From contig NZ_JAYMGI010000002.1 in the NCBI RefSeq assembly GCF_035825295.1, positions 5,571,501 to 5,635,500 of the forward strand: 64,000 bases of DNA, given 5' to 3'. Both the position numbers and the translations under genes were made by a program. This document shows positions 35,311-43,674 of this stretch, one piece after another (within the stretch, counting starts at the first letter, position 1; each line of letters opens with the position of its first letter). The notes under the pieces are model-generated. The model saw only the letters and a list, made by a program, of their open reading frames with translations, did no database searches and was not told where the DNA came from. Source of the DNA: Actinacidiphila sp. DG2A-62 (GTDB taxonomy: Bacteria; Actinomycetota; Actinomycetes; Streptomycetales; Streptomycetaceae).

Positions 35311-36579
35311 ATGACCACCGACACGAACGCCGGGCCCACCGTGCTGCCCGCCCGCGCGCCCGCCGCGCAGGAGCCGGAGCGGCGCAGGAGCACCGGCGCC
35401 CGGCGGCGCACCGACGTCTACGCGGTGTTCGGCGCCGCTGCCGCCTCGCTCTGCCTGACCTGGCTGTTCTTCGCCCGCCTGGCGCCGTTCAGCGGCCTGC
35501 TGGGCTTCGCGGTCTGCGCGTACGCGCTGTTCACCGGGCTCTACGCGCTGCTCGTCTCGTACGACGAGGACGGCCCCGCGGTGCGCGACCGGATCGCCTC
35601 GGTGGTGGTGCACTCGCTGGCGGCGGTGCTGATCACCGCCCTGGGGTTCGTCGTGGTGTACACCCTGTGGTCGGGCCGCAAGGCGCTGCCGCACGGCAAC
35701 TTCTTCACCCAGGACATGCGGCACGCCGGCCCGCTGGACCCGCTGTCCGTCGGCGGCATCCGGCACGCGGTGATCGGCACGCTGATCGAGATCGCCATCG
35801 CCCTGGTGCTGACCGTCCCGGCCGGGCTGCTCTGCGCGGTGTTCCTCAACGAAGTGCCCGGACGCTACGCGCGTTTCGTGCGCACGGTCGTCGAGGCGAT
35901 GACCGCGCTGCCGTCCATCGTGGCCGGCCTGTTCGTCTACGCCACGGCCATCCTGGCGCTCGGCGTGCAGAAGTCCGGCTTCGCCGCCGGGCTGGCCATC
36001 TCGGTGATGATGCTGCCGATCATCATCCGCGCCTCGGACGTCGTCATCCGCCTGGTGCCCGGCACCCTGCGCGAGGCGTCGTACGCGCTCGGGTCGCCGC
36101 GCTGGCGGACCGTGTGGCACGTGGTGCTGCCCACCGCTCGCTCCGGGCTGACCACCGCGGTGATCCTCGGCACCGCCCGCGGCGTCGGCGAGACCTCCCC
36201 GGTGCTGCTGACCGCGGGCTACGGCGCGGGCACCAACTACAGCCCGACGCACGACCCGATGGTGTCGCTGCCGCTGGCCACGTTCGAGTTCGTGAAGTCG
36301 CCGCAGCCGGCCATGATCTCCCGCGGCTTCGGGGCGGCGGCGGTGCTGCTGCTCCTGGTGCTCGTGCTGTTCCTGATCGCCCGCGTGATCGGCGGTCGCG
36401 GCGCCGGTGAGCTGTCCCGGCGCGGCACCCACCGCCGGGTGCTCGCCTCCCGCCGCGACCAGCGCAGGTTCGCCGAGCGCGCGGCCGTCCGCGGCGGCCC
36501 GCTCGGCGGCCCGAGCCCGGCCGCTTCCGCACCTCGTACGCCACAAGACCAACCCGCGCAGGGAGTTGACGGATCGTGA
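35311..36579 (+). CDS. pstA: Phosphate-type ABC transporter permease PstA
   Basis: Second permease (422 residues), longer than typical PstA because of an N-terminal extension with two or three extra hydrophobic segments (YAVFGAAAASLCLTWLFFA and LLGFAVCAYALFTGLYALL). The core shows VRTVVEAMTALPSIVAGLFVYA, the EAA loop LREASYALGSPRWRTVWHVVLPTARSG and ARGVGETSPVLLTAGYG. The C-terminal 60 residues are an Arg-rich, Pro-rich tail. ATG 35311 follows AAGGAG at about 11 bases. Its stop overlaps the GTG of the next gene (GTGA), indicating translational coupling to the binding-protein-like gene. Confidence 0.9.
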   Translation: MTTDTNAGPTVLPARAPAAQEPERRRSTGARRRTDVYAVFGAAAASLCLTWLFFARLAPFSGLLGFAVCAYALFTGLYALLVSYDEDGPAVRDRIASVVVHSLAAVLITALGFVVVYTLWSGRKALPHGNFFTQDMRHAGPLDPLSVGGIRHAVIGTLIEIAIALVLTVPAGLLCAVFLNEVPGRYARFVRTVVEAMTALPSIVAGLFVYATAILALGVQKSGFAAGLAISVMMLPIIIRASDVVIRLVPGTLREASYALGSPRWRTVWHVVLPTARSGLTTAVILGTARGVGETSPVLLTAGYGAGTNYSPTHDPMVSLPLATFEFVKSPQPAMISRGFGAAAVLLLLVLVLFLIARVIGGRGAGELSRRGTHRRVLASRRDQRRFAERAAVRGGPLGGPSPAASAPRTPQDQPAQGVDGS

Positions 36580-38336
36580 GAAGGATACGGGCGCTGGTGG
36601 CTGCCGTCGCCGTGCTGATGGGGTCCCTGGCGGTGCTCGTCCCGGGGCCCGCGCAGGCCGACTCGTACACCAGGATCAGCGGCGCCGGCTCGACGTGGAG
36701 CCAGAACGCCATCGACCAGTGGCGCCGCAACGTCACCCAGTACGGGATGACCGTCGACTACGCCGGCACCGGCTCCTCCGACGGCCGCCAGCAGTTCGCC
36801 GACGGCACGGTGGACTTCGGCGTGTCCGAGATCCCCTACGGAATGACCGAGTTCGGGGTGCGCGAACCCCCGCCGAAGCGCGGCTACGCCTACATGCCGA
36901 TCGTGGCCGGCGGTACCTCGTTCATGTACAACCTGAAGATCGGCAGCCGGCGGGTGACCAACCTGCGGCTGAGCGGCAGCAGCCTGGCCAAGATCTTCAC
37001 CGGGAAGATCACCCGCTGGAACGACCCGCAGATCGCCGGCGACAACCCCGGTCTCGCGCTGCCCAGCCGCAAGATCATCCCGGTGGTGCGCTCCGACGGC
37101 TCCGGCACCACCGCGCAGTTCACCCTGTGGATGTCCAAGCAGCAGGGGTCGCTGTGGAACGACTACTGCCGCCGGGCGGGCAAGCCCACCCCGTGCGGCC
37201 TGACGTCGTACTACCCGGTGATCCCCGGCTCCGGCTTCATCGCGCAGTCCGGGTCGCTCGGCGTGTCCGGCTACACCCGGCAGGACTACGCCGAGGGCGC
37301 CATCACCTACGTCGAGTACTCCTACGCGGTCACCACCGGCTTCCCGGTCGCCAAGGTGCTCAACTCCGCCGGCTACTACACCGAGCCCACCGCCTCCAGC
37401 GTCGCGGTCGGCCTCCTCAAGGCGCAGATCAACCAGAACAAGAGCTCCTCGCAGTACCTGACGCAGATCCTCGACGGGGTCTACACCAACCCCGACAGCC
37501 GCACCTACCCGCTGTCCAGCTACAGCTACATGATCATCCCGACGAAGCTGGAGTCGCCGCTCACCGCGAGCAAGGGCAGGACGCTCGGCGCCTTCGGCTA
37601 CTACTTCCTGTGCGAGGGACAGGCCCAGGCCCAGCCGCTGGGCTTCTCGCCGCTGCCGATCAACCTGGTGCAGGCCGGCTTCGAGCAGATCCGGCGGATC
37701 CCGGGGGTGCAGACCCAGAACATCAACATCCGGGGCTGCCACAACCCGACGTTCTCCACCGACGGCGCCAACACCCTGGTGAAGAACGCGCCCTTCCCGC
37801 CGGCCTGCGACAAGCAGGGGCCCACGCAGTGCACCACCGGCACCGCGGGCGCCAAGAACGACCCCACTCCCGTCAAGCCCGCCGCGTCCGGCACCGCCGG
37901 GTCCTCCGGCACACGCGGCGCGAGCGGCCCGGGCGGCGGCGCGAACGGCTCCGGCGGCTCGGGCGGCTCGGGCGGCGGCACGGCCGCCGGCGGGGCGTCC
38001 GGCGGCGCCGGGTCCGGCGGCGGGACGTCGGGCGCCGCGTCCGCCACCGGCGGCGGCACCCCGGGCGGCGCCTCGGCCGCCGGCTCCACCGGGACCGCGG
38101 GGACCAGCGGCGGCACGGTCGACCCCGACACCGGACTGCCGGCCGGCGACGCGGGAGGGGCGACCGGCGACCAGGACGTCGTCGCCTCCAGCGTCGCGGT
38201 CGGCAACGACTCCTTCTGGGGCATGCGGACCTGGCTGATGGGGCTGTCGGGCCTGCTGTTGCTGGCCGTCGTCGTCGCCCCGCCCACCCTGGCCCGTCGC
38301 TTCGCCAGGACCGGGGGGCGTGATGAGCGTGCGTGA
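36576..38336 (+). CDS. PstS-like phosphate-binding domain protein with membrane anchor
   Basis: A 586-residue extracytoplasmic protein. A signal peptide (ending GPAQA) is followed by a PstS-like fold with ISGAGSTWSQNAIDQW, the ligand motif GTGSSDGRQQF, DFGVSEIPY, and VVRSDGSGTTAQF, the Ser/Gly/Thr anion loop of phosphate-binding proteins. Residues about 430-535 are a Gly/Ser/Ala/Thr linker. A C-terminal hydrophobic helix (TWLMGLSGLLLLAVVVAPP) and an Arg-rich tail follow, so it is tethered to the membrane rather than lipid-anchored. No LAxTG motif precedes the helix. It overlaps pstA at its start and the next gene at its end. Confidence 0.85.
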   Translation: MRRIRALVAAVAVLMGSLAVLVPGPAQADSYTRISGAGSTWSQNAIDQWRRNVTQYGMTVDYAGTGSSDGRQQFADGTVDFGVSEIPYGMTEFGVREPPPKRGYAYMPIVAGGTSFMYNLKIGSRRVTNLRLSGSSLAKIFTGKITRWNDPQIAGDNPGLALPSRKIIPVVRSDGSGTTAQFTLWMSKQQGSLWNDYCRRAGKPTPCGLTSYYPVIPGSGFIAQSGSLGVSGYTRQDYAEGAITYVEYSYAVTTGFPVAKVLNSAGYYTEPTASSVAVGLLKAQINQNKSSSQYLTQILDGVYTNPDSRTYPLSSYSYMIIPTKLESPLTASKGRTLGAFGYYFLCEGQAQAQPLGFSPLPINLVQAGFEQIRRIPGVQTQNINIRGCHNPTFSTDGANTLVKNAPFPPACDKQGPTQCTTGTAGAKNDPTPVKPAASGTAGSSGTRGASGPGGGANGSGGSGGSGGGTAAGGASGGAGSGGGTSGAASATGGGTPGGASAAGSTGTAGTSGGTVDPDTGLPAGDAGGATGDQDVVASSVAVGNDSFWGMRTWLMGLSGLLLLAVVVAPPTLARRFARTGGRDERA

Positions 38337-40863
38337 GACCACTGGGCGCGACCGGGCCCGGCTGCTGCGCGTCGGCGGTCTGCTGGCCGCCGTGCTCGCC
38401 GCCGTCGGCCTGGTCGTGCTGCCGGTCCCGGCCGGCGGCCAGGCGCGGGCGGACGCCGGCTCCTCGGACTCCTCGGTGACCAAGTCCGGCACCAAGGGCG
38501 CGTACGACGACTTCTCCCAGCTGAAGGTGACCGTCGAGCAGACCAAGAACCTGCGCGGGCAGGGCGTCAAGGTGTCCTGGTCCGGCGGGACGCCGACCCG
38601 GCCGGGCGAGGCCGGCGTCTACGGCTCGGACTTCCTGCAGATCATGCAGTGCTGGGGGAACTCGCCGGACGGCCCGGACCGGGACCAGTGCGTCTTCGGC
38701 GAGCCGCCGGCGTCCATCGGCTCCGAGGCGGTCCGGCGGTCGGTCGCCTACGCCGACGGCAGCGGCCTGGAGGACCCGCGCGAGACGCTGCCCGCCTCCC
38801 CGAACGGCCAGGTGCTGCCCTTCCGCCCGGTGACCGGCGAGAGCACGACCGACGTGCAGACCTATTTCACCCCGCTCACCAGCAACGAGCAGCCGGTCAC
38901 CGCCACCGGCGCCGACGGCACCGGCGAGACCGTCTTCCAGTTGGAGTCCGCGGTCGAGGCCGACTTCATGGGCTGCGGCGACGTCGCGCGGGCCGGCGGG
39001 ACGCCCGAGCCGTGCTGGCTGGTCGTCGTCCCGCGCGGCGAGCACGAGCCCAACGGCTCCGCGCCGGACGGCGGGCTGCGCACCTCGCCGCTGTCGGCGA
39101 GCAACTGGGCCCAGCGGATCGTCTTCCGGCTGGCCTTCGAGCCTATCGGGGTCTACTGCCCGATCGGCCAGAAGGAGCAGGCGACCATCGGCTCCGAGAT
39201 GGCCAACGAGGCGATCAGCTCCTGGCAGCCGACGCTGTGCACCGAGGACAAGATCACCTTCGGGTACGTCCTGCAGAACGAGGACTACGCGCGCAACCAG
39301 GTCCTCACCGGCGGGCAGAACTCCCCGCTGGCCTTCGTCGAGGACCCGATCGTGCCGCCGGACGGCAGCCCGCCGGTGATCCACGCGCCGGTGGCGGTGT
39401 CGGGGCTGGTGATCGGCTTCAACATCCAGCAGGCGGGGTCCTCGCGGCAGGTGCCGCGGGTGCGGCTCGACGCCAGGCTGGTGGCGAAGATGCTCACCGA
39501 GTCCTACCAGTGCGACCTGCCCGGCCCGAACACCCAGGTCGTCCGCGGCCGGCTGCCGAAGGAGAACGCCCAGGACGTCCCGCGCGACCCCGAATTCATC
39601 AAGCTGAACCCGAATCTCGGCTATTTCGAGAACAACACCTGCCGCTACGATCTGCAGGTCCCGCAGGGGCAGTCCGACTACGCCGCGCAACTGTGGCGGT
39701 GGCTGCGTTCCGACCCGAAGGCCAAGGCATTTCTTGAGGGCAAGCCCGACGAATGGGGAATGACGATCAACCCCAATTTCCTCGCGCTGCATCCCGGCAC
39801 CGACGCCCTCAATGAATTCCCCAAGCCCGACCCCACGTCGTGGACCCCGGCCGAGCAGGCCCAGGACCTCAAGATCACCCCGGTCACGATCAATCCCTAC
39901 GGCCAGGACCTGCACGACGACGCGACCCGGGTCCGCAAGGCGAACAACACCGGTGCCACCACGGTGGACACCAACGTGCTGCCGCCCAAGCTCGCCCAGA
40001 GCCCGCAACTGCCCGGCCAGTACTTCACCTTCGGACTGACCGACGCGGCCACCGCGGCCCGCTACCGGCTCGGCACCGCCGAGCTGCAGGGCGCCGACGG
40101 CCAGTACGTCGCGCCGACCGCCGCGTCGCTGAGCAAGGCGGTGAGCGCGATGAAGGACGGGGCGGTCCCGGGGGTGCTCGACCAGGACCCCGGCCGCAAG
40201 GTCGCGGACGCCTACCCGCTCACCACGGTCACCTACGCCGCCGCCTCCACCGGGCTGCCCAGCACCACCCGCACCGACTTCGCCACCATGATCCGCTACG
40301 CGGCCGGCGTCGGCCAGCAGTCCGGCATCGGCAACGGCCTGCTGCCGCCGGGGTACGCCCCGCTGCCGAAGACCCTGCGCGACCAGGCGCTGGCCGCCGC
40401 GGCGCGGCTCGTCACCGGGGCGCCGCCCACCGGCGCCGCCACGGCGGGAGCCGACGGCGGGGCGGACGGCGCGGGCGGCGCCCTGACCACGGGCGGCGCC
40501 GGCGGCACCGGCTCGCTCGGCGGCGCGACCGGCGGCGGCGCCGGCGGCACGGCAGGCGGCACGGCGGGCGGCGGCTCCGGCGGTACGGCGGGCGGCGCGA
40601 CGCCGTCGACCTCCGCCACCGCGGCGACCGCGGCCGGCCGCACCGGCGGCCCCGGCGCCTCGCCCCCGGCGCACACCGTCGCGGCGACCGGCGGCGTCAC
40701 ACCCCACCGCGTGCTCGGCGCCGTCCGCTGGGTGCTCCTGGCCGTCCTCGTCGCCGGCGTCGCCGGCGGCCTCGCGGGTCCGCTGCTGATGCGCGCGGGC
40801 GCGGCGGGACCCGGCGGCGGCACGCCGTGGCCGTCGCGCCGCACGCGGCGGAGACCGCGGTGA
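38320..40863 (+). CDS. Large surface-anchored extracytoplasmic protein, phosphate-binding-like
   Basis: An 847-residue protein translated from GTG/ATG at 38320/38323, overlapping the previous gene by 14-17 bp. A signal peptide (ending GGQARA) precedes a roughly 640-residue ectodomain with several cysteines (MQCWG, DQCVFG, GCGDVA, YCPIG, TLCTEDK, YQCDL, NTCRYD). Segments recall periplasmic binding proteins, such as VAVSGLVIGFNIQ and DAYPLTTVTYAAAS. A Gly/Ala/Thr linker (about 680-760) leads to TVAATGG, a hydrophobic helix and the basic tail RRTRRRPR, the layout of a class E sortase substrate. It was not recognised as any named family. Codons around 39590-39890 are noticeably richer in A/T at third positions. 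Confidence 0.72.
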   Translation: MMSVRETTGRDRARLLRVGGLLAAVLAAVGLVVLPVPAGGQARADAGSSDSSVTKSGTKGAYDDFSQLKVTVEQTKNLRGQGVKVSWSGGTPTRPGEAGVYGSDFLQIMQCWGNSPDGPDRDQCVFGEPPASIGSEAVRRSVAYADGSGLEDPRETLPASPNGQVLPFRPVTGESTTDVQTYFTPLTSNEQPVTATGADGTGETVFQLESAVEADFMGCGDVARAGGTPEPCWLVVVPRGEHEPNGSAPDGGLRTSPLSASNWAQRIVFRLAFEPIGVYCPIGQKEQATIGSEMANEAISSWQPTLCTEDKITFGYVLQNEDYARNQVLTGGQNSPLAFVEDPIVPPDGSPPVIHAPVAVSGLVIGFNIQQAGSSRQVPRVRLDARLVAKMLTESYQCDLPGPNTQVVRGRLPKENAQDVPRDPEFIKLNPNLGYFENNTCRYDLQVPQGQSDYAAQLWRWLRSDPKAKAFLEGKPDEWGMTINPNFLALHPGTDALNEFPKPDPTSWTPAEQAQDLKITPVTINPYGQDLHDDATRVRKANNTGATTVDTNVLPPKLAQSPQLPGQYFTFGLTDAATAARYRLGTAELQGADGQYVAPTAASLSKAVSAMKDGAVPGVLDQDPGRKVADAYPLTTVTYAAASTGLPSTTRTDFATMIRYAAGVGQQSGIGNGLLPPGYAPLPKTLRDQALAAAARLVTGAPPTGAATAGADGGADGAGGALTTGGAGGTGSLGGATGGGAGGTAGGTAGGGSGGTAGGATPSTSATAATAAGRTGGPGASPPAHTVAATGGVTPHRVLGAVRWVLLAVLVAGVAGGLAGPLLMRAGAAGPGGGTPWPSRRTRRRPR

Positions 40864-41107
40864 CCGGCCGTCGCCCCCGTGCGCCGCGACGCGGACCTAC
40901 GCGCCCCTTGGAAGGAAATTCGAGGGGATTGCGCAATGCCGATCGTTCACTTTCCCGGGCCGCTCTATTTGGTTGCTGCAACTTGTGCGCGTGGCAGGAT
41001 GTCTCACGGCCGGTCGACGGACCGAGTCATTCCGGGGAGAAATCCCTGATGCTCCTCGGCGCGGTACATCTGGAAATTCCATCCGCATGAGCACGGAGGA
41101 AATAACA
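40864..41107. promoter_or_regulatory. Internal promoter region before the 382-residue binding protein
   Basis: This 244-bp gap is more AT-rich than the flanking genes. It has two perfect palindromes, ATTGCGCAAT (40928-40937) and GTTGCTGCAAC (40972-40982), plus GTTCACTTTCC at 40945. A GGAGGA ribosome binding site at 41095-41100 lies seven bases before GTG 41108. An independent, possibly stress-responsive promoter for the downstream genes is likely. Confidence 0.5.
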
Positions 41108-42253
41108 GTGAACGTGAAATTCGCCAAGCGGCTCTCGATCGCGGTCGGCGCCGCGGCCATGGGCACCGTCCTGATCACCGGAACCGCCCAGGCCGACCCG
41201 CCGTCGGGCCAGTTCCGCGAGCTGGTCGGCGTGGGCTCGGACACCACCCAGGACGTCCTCAACGGCCTCGGGAACGTGATCGTGGACCCGAACGGCTCGC
41301 CGAACCACCTGCTGATCGCCTCCTACGACGCGGTCAACCCGTCGACCGGCGTCCCGCACGAGTGCATCGTCGTCCGCTCGGGCCACACCTGCATCACCCG
41401 GCCGAACGGTTCCGGCGAGGGCATCGCCGCCCTCAACGCGGACATCGCCGCCAACGCGGGCAACCTGGACTTCGCCCGCTCCTCCAGCGGTGTGACCACG
41501 GCCGGCTCGAACCTGACCTGGATCCCGTTCGCCGAGGACGCGGTGACGGCCGCGGTGAAGACCGGCAGCACGCTGCCCGCCAACCTCACCTACTCCGCCA
41601 CCGCGACCACCAACGCCCAGAAGAGCCTGTACGACCTGAACCGGGTCTACAACTGCCTCGACACCAACGGCAACCCGCTGGCGGCCGGCGTCTTCCCCAC
41701 CATCAACGGCGTCACCGTGCACCCCCTGGTCCCGCAGCCCGGCTCCGGCACCCGCAAGTTCTGGGCGCAGAAGCTCGGCTTCGACGCCACCACCCTGCCG
41801 TCGTGCGTGAGCGACCACGCCAAGGACGGCACCCAGGTGGAGGAGCACGACGGCAGCGGCCTGCAGCGCACCATCGCCGCGGACGGCTCCGAGGACATCA
41901 CGCCGTTCTCGATCGCGCAGTACATCGCGCAGTCCAACTCCGCCACCACCGGCGTCCGCAACCGCATCAACGGCGCCGTGCTGGAGTCGGTCAACAGCAC
42001 CGCGCCGACCACCGGCTCCCCGGCGACGCTGAACCCGGCGTTCCCGATCAACCGCCCGGTCTACAACGTCGTCAAGACCAGCCGGCTGACAGAGGCCGAC
42101 ATCAAGCTGGCGTTCGTCAACACCGCCGCCAACCCGCTCACCGACCCCAACACCTCCAAGATCTGCCAGAACGGCGCGACGATCACCAAGTTCGGCTTCG
42201 CGCAGCTCCCCGCCGGCAGCTGCGGCACCACCACGCTGACCGGCAACTCCTGA
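41108..42253 (+). CDS. Secreted phosphate-binding-like protein (PBP superfamily)
   Basis: A protein of about 381 residues with a signal peptide ending GTAQA and no membrane anchor. The mature part begins FRELVGVGSDTTQDVLNGLGNVI, the GSDTTQ motif of a PstS-like branch common in actinobacteria. It continues with NPSTG..C..VRSGHTC, RPNGSGEGIAAL, LDFARSSSG, and PQPGSGTRKFWAQ, which are anion-binding loop positions. Four or more cysteines suggest disulfides. GTG 41108 is chosen for its well-spaced GGAGGA; ATG 41087 is in frame but would bury that site. It probably delivers ligand to PstCAB or to the anchored proteins. Ligand identity is unproven. Confidence 0.82.
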   Translation: MNVKFAKRLSIAVGAAAMGTVLITGTAQADPPSGQFRELVGVGSDTTQDVLNGLGNVIVDPNGSPNHLLIASYDAVNPSTGVPHECIVVRSGHTCITRPNGSGEGIAALNADIAANAGNLDFARSSSGVTTAGSNLTWIPFAEDAVTAAVKTGSTLPANLTYSATATTNAQKSLYDLNRVYNCLDTNGNPLAAGVFPTINGVTVHPLVPQPGSGTRKFWAQKLGFDATTLPSCVSDHAKDGTQVEEHDGSGLQRTIAADGSEDITPFSIAQYIAQSNSATTGVRNRINGAVLESVNSTAPTTGSPATLNPAFPINRPVYNVVKTSRLTEADIKLAFVNTAANPLTDPNTSKICQNGATITKFGFAQLPAGSCGTTTLTGNS

Positions 42254-42324
42254 CCCGCCCCGGCGAGAGGCCGGCCGGTTCCGGTCCTTCTCGCTGACCC
42301 ACCACGGCGGACCGCCGTCCGCCG

Positions 42325-42355
42325 GGCCGGGCGCCCCCCCGCGGGGCGCCCGGCC
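42325..42355 (+). terminator. Strong hairpin after the secreted binding protein gene
   Basis: Perfect 13-bp arms (42325-42337 and 42343-42355) with a five-base loop, 72 bp after the stop codon and before the first Ig-like gene. Confidence 0.75.
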
Positions 42356-42410
42356 GCCGCACCACCCGCTGTCCCACCCACTGTTCGACCTGTCAGGGAG
42401 TAGAGACACG

Positions 42411-43529
42411 ATGAACCGAAGACTTCACGGCGTGCTCGTCGGCTCGCTGGGGCTGCTCATGAGCGCGGGCGCGGTGCTCGCCGGCACCGGCGGCGCGAGC
42501 GCGGCCACCACCACGGCCGGCACCGTCACGCTCACCGCCAGGAGCGCCGGCCTCACCGACGGCTCGCCGTTCACCCAGGTGTCGGTGAACAAGGCGTGCC
42601 CGACCGGCTACCAGGACGACCTGAACGTCTTCCTCGTCACGTCCGACGGCGCCGAGTCCGGCATCGCCTTCCACCTGACCGACGGCGGCCCGTTCGCGTC
42701 CGCCCCGATCACCGCGTCCGTGCCGGCCGAGTCGACCGACACCACCTACGTCAACTCGATCGCCGACGCGTTCGCCAACGTCGACGCGCCCGTCGTGGAC
42801 GGCACCTACCCGATCCACGTGGTCTGCGGGAGCGCCGACCCGGCGCACTTCCCCGAGCGCCCCACCTTCACCGGCTTCATCGACGTGACCGGTGACACGT
42901 GGAAGGTCGACAGCCGCCCGGCGCCGACCGCCACCAGGATCACGCTGTCCGCGAGCCCGGCCCGGCACGTCCAGGTGGGACAGACCTTCACCCTCAGCGC
43001 GGCCGTCAGCCCGGCCGTCCCGGGCACCGTGCAGTTCTCCGCGGACGGCGGCGCGAACCCGATCGGCGGCCCGGTCACCGTCGTGAACGGCGTCGCCTCG
43101 GTGACCGTGCCGACCACCACCCGCCCGACGGTCCGCAGTTACGCCGCGGTCTTCGTGCCGGCGAACCAGCTCGCCCACGCCCAGGCCTACGGCGTGTTCG
43201 ACTACGCCTTCCTCGCGGCGCCGACGATCACCGTCACCGACGCCTCCGGCACGGTCCTGGGCGCCGCCCCGCGCCTCACCGGCGGCCAGCGGATCACGGT
43301 CTCCGCGACCGGCTTCCAGCCCACCACCGGCGAGAAGGTGACCGCGGCGATCACCCGCGCGCACGGGCCGCTGCCCGCCGGCCTGCCGTCGGCCACCGCG
43401 GACACGGCCGGCTCGGTGACCGGCTACTCGGTCACCCTCCCGTCCTGCCTCACCGCCGGCTCCCACCAGCTCGTCCTGACCGGCCAGGACAGCGGGGTCA
43501 AGCTGACGTTCGCCTTCACCACCACGTGA
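42411..43529 (+). CDS. Secreted Ig-like domain protein, paralogue 1
   Basis: A 372-residue secreted protein (signal peptide ending GGASA). Residues about 35-170 form an unnamed domain (GTVTLTARSAGLTDGSPFTQVSVNKACPTGYQDDLNVFLV ... FANVDAPVVDGTYPIHVVCGSADP). Next comes a Big_3_5-type Ig-like repeat (TRITLSASPARHVQVGQTFTLSAAVSPAVPGTVQF) and a third beta-sandwich domain. It ends in HQLVLTGQDSGVKLTFAFTTT with no anchor. It is collinear with the next gene, which adds a linker and sorting signal, so the two are tandem duplicates. No enzymatic residues are seen; a binding or scaffold role is likely. Confidence 0.78.
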   Translation: MNRRLHGVLVGSLGLLMSAGAVLAGTGGASAATTTAGTVTLTARSAGLTDGSPFTQVSVNKACPTGYQDDLNVFLVTSDGAESGIAFHLTDGGPFASAPITASVPAESTDTTYVNSIADAFANVDAPVVDGTYPIHVVCGSADPAHFPERPTFTGFIDVTGDTWKVDSRPAPTATRITLSASPARHVQVGQTFTLSAAVSPAVPGTVQFSADGGANPIGGPVTVVNGVASVTVPTTTRPTVRSYAAVFVPANQLAHAQAYGVFDYAFLAAPTITVTDASGTVLGAAPRLTGGQRITVSATGFQPTTGEKVTAAITRAHGPLPAGLPSATADTAGSVTGYSVTLPSCLTAGSHQLVLTGQDSGVKLTFAFTTT

Positions 43530-43588
43530 CCGTGACGGTCGCGCGGCCGCACCGCCGGCCCGCGCCGACCGGCACGGACGCCCGTACG

Positions 43589-43613
43589 CCCTGCCACCCG
43601 CCAGGTGGCAGGG
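43589..43613 (+). terminator. Hairpin between the two Ig-like genes
   Basis: Perfect 10-bp arms CCCTGCCACC (43589-43598) and GGTGGCAGGG (43604-43613) with a five-base loop, about 60 bp after the stop of paralogue 1. Confidence 0.65.
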
Positions 43614-43674
43614 CCGCACGCGTCACACCGCGGCACCGGTACCACCGACCACATCCCCGAGGGGACGAGGAGAC

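Noticed and set aside
32304..35411. Extension of the deoC frame to a 1325-codon open frame
   Set aside because: It runs antisense to the PH-domain, YegP-like and pstC genes and shows no protein-like sequence before the deoC start.
35868..35880. CTACGCGCGTTT inside pstA as a sixth operator
   Set aside because: It lies deep in the coding sequence, has only the left arm and is explained by common codons (CGC TAC GCG CGT). CTACGCGCGCAA near 39287 is rejected for the same reason.
36237..40707. Long minus-strand open frames across pstA and the binding-protein genes
   Set aside because: Repetitive Gly/Arg/Val shadows of well-supported plus-strand genes.
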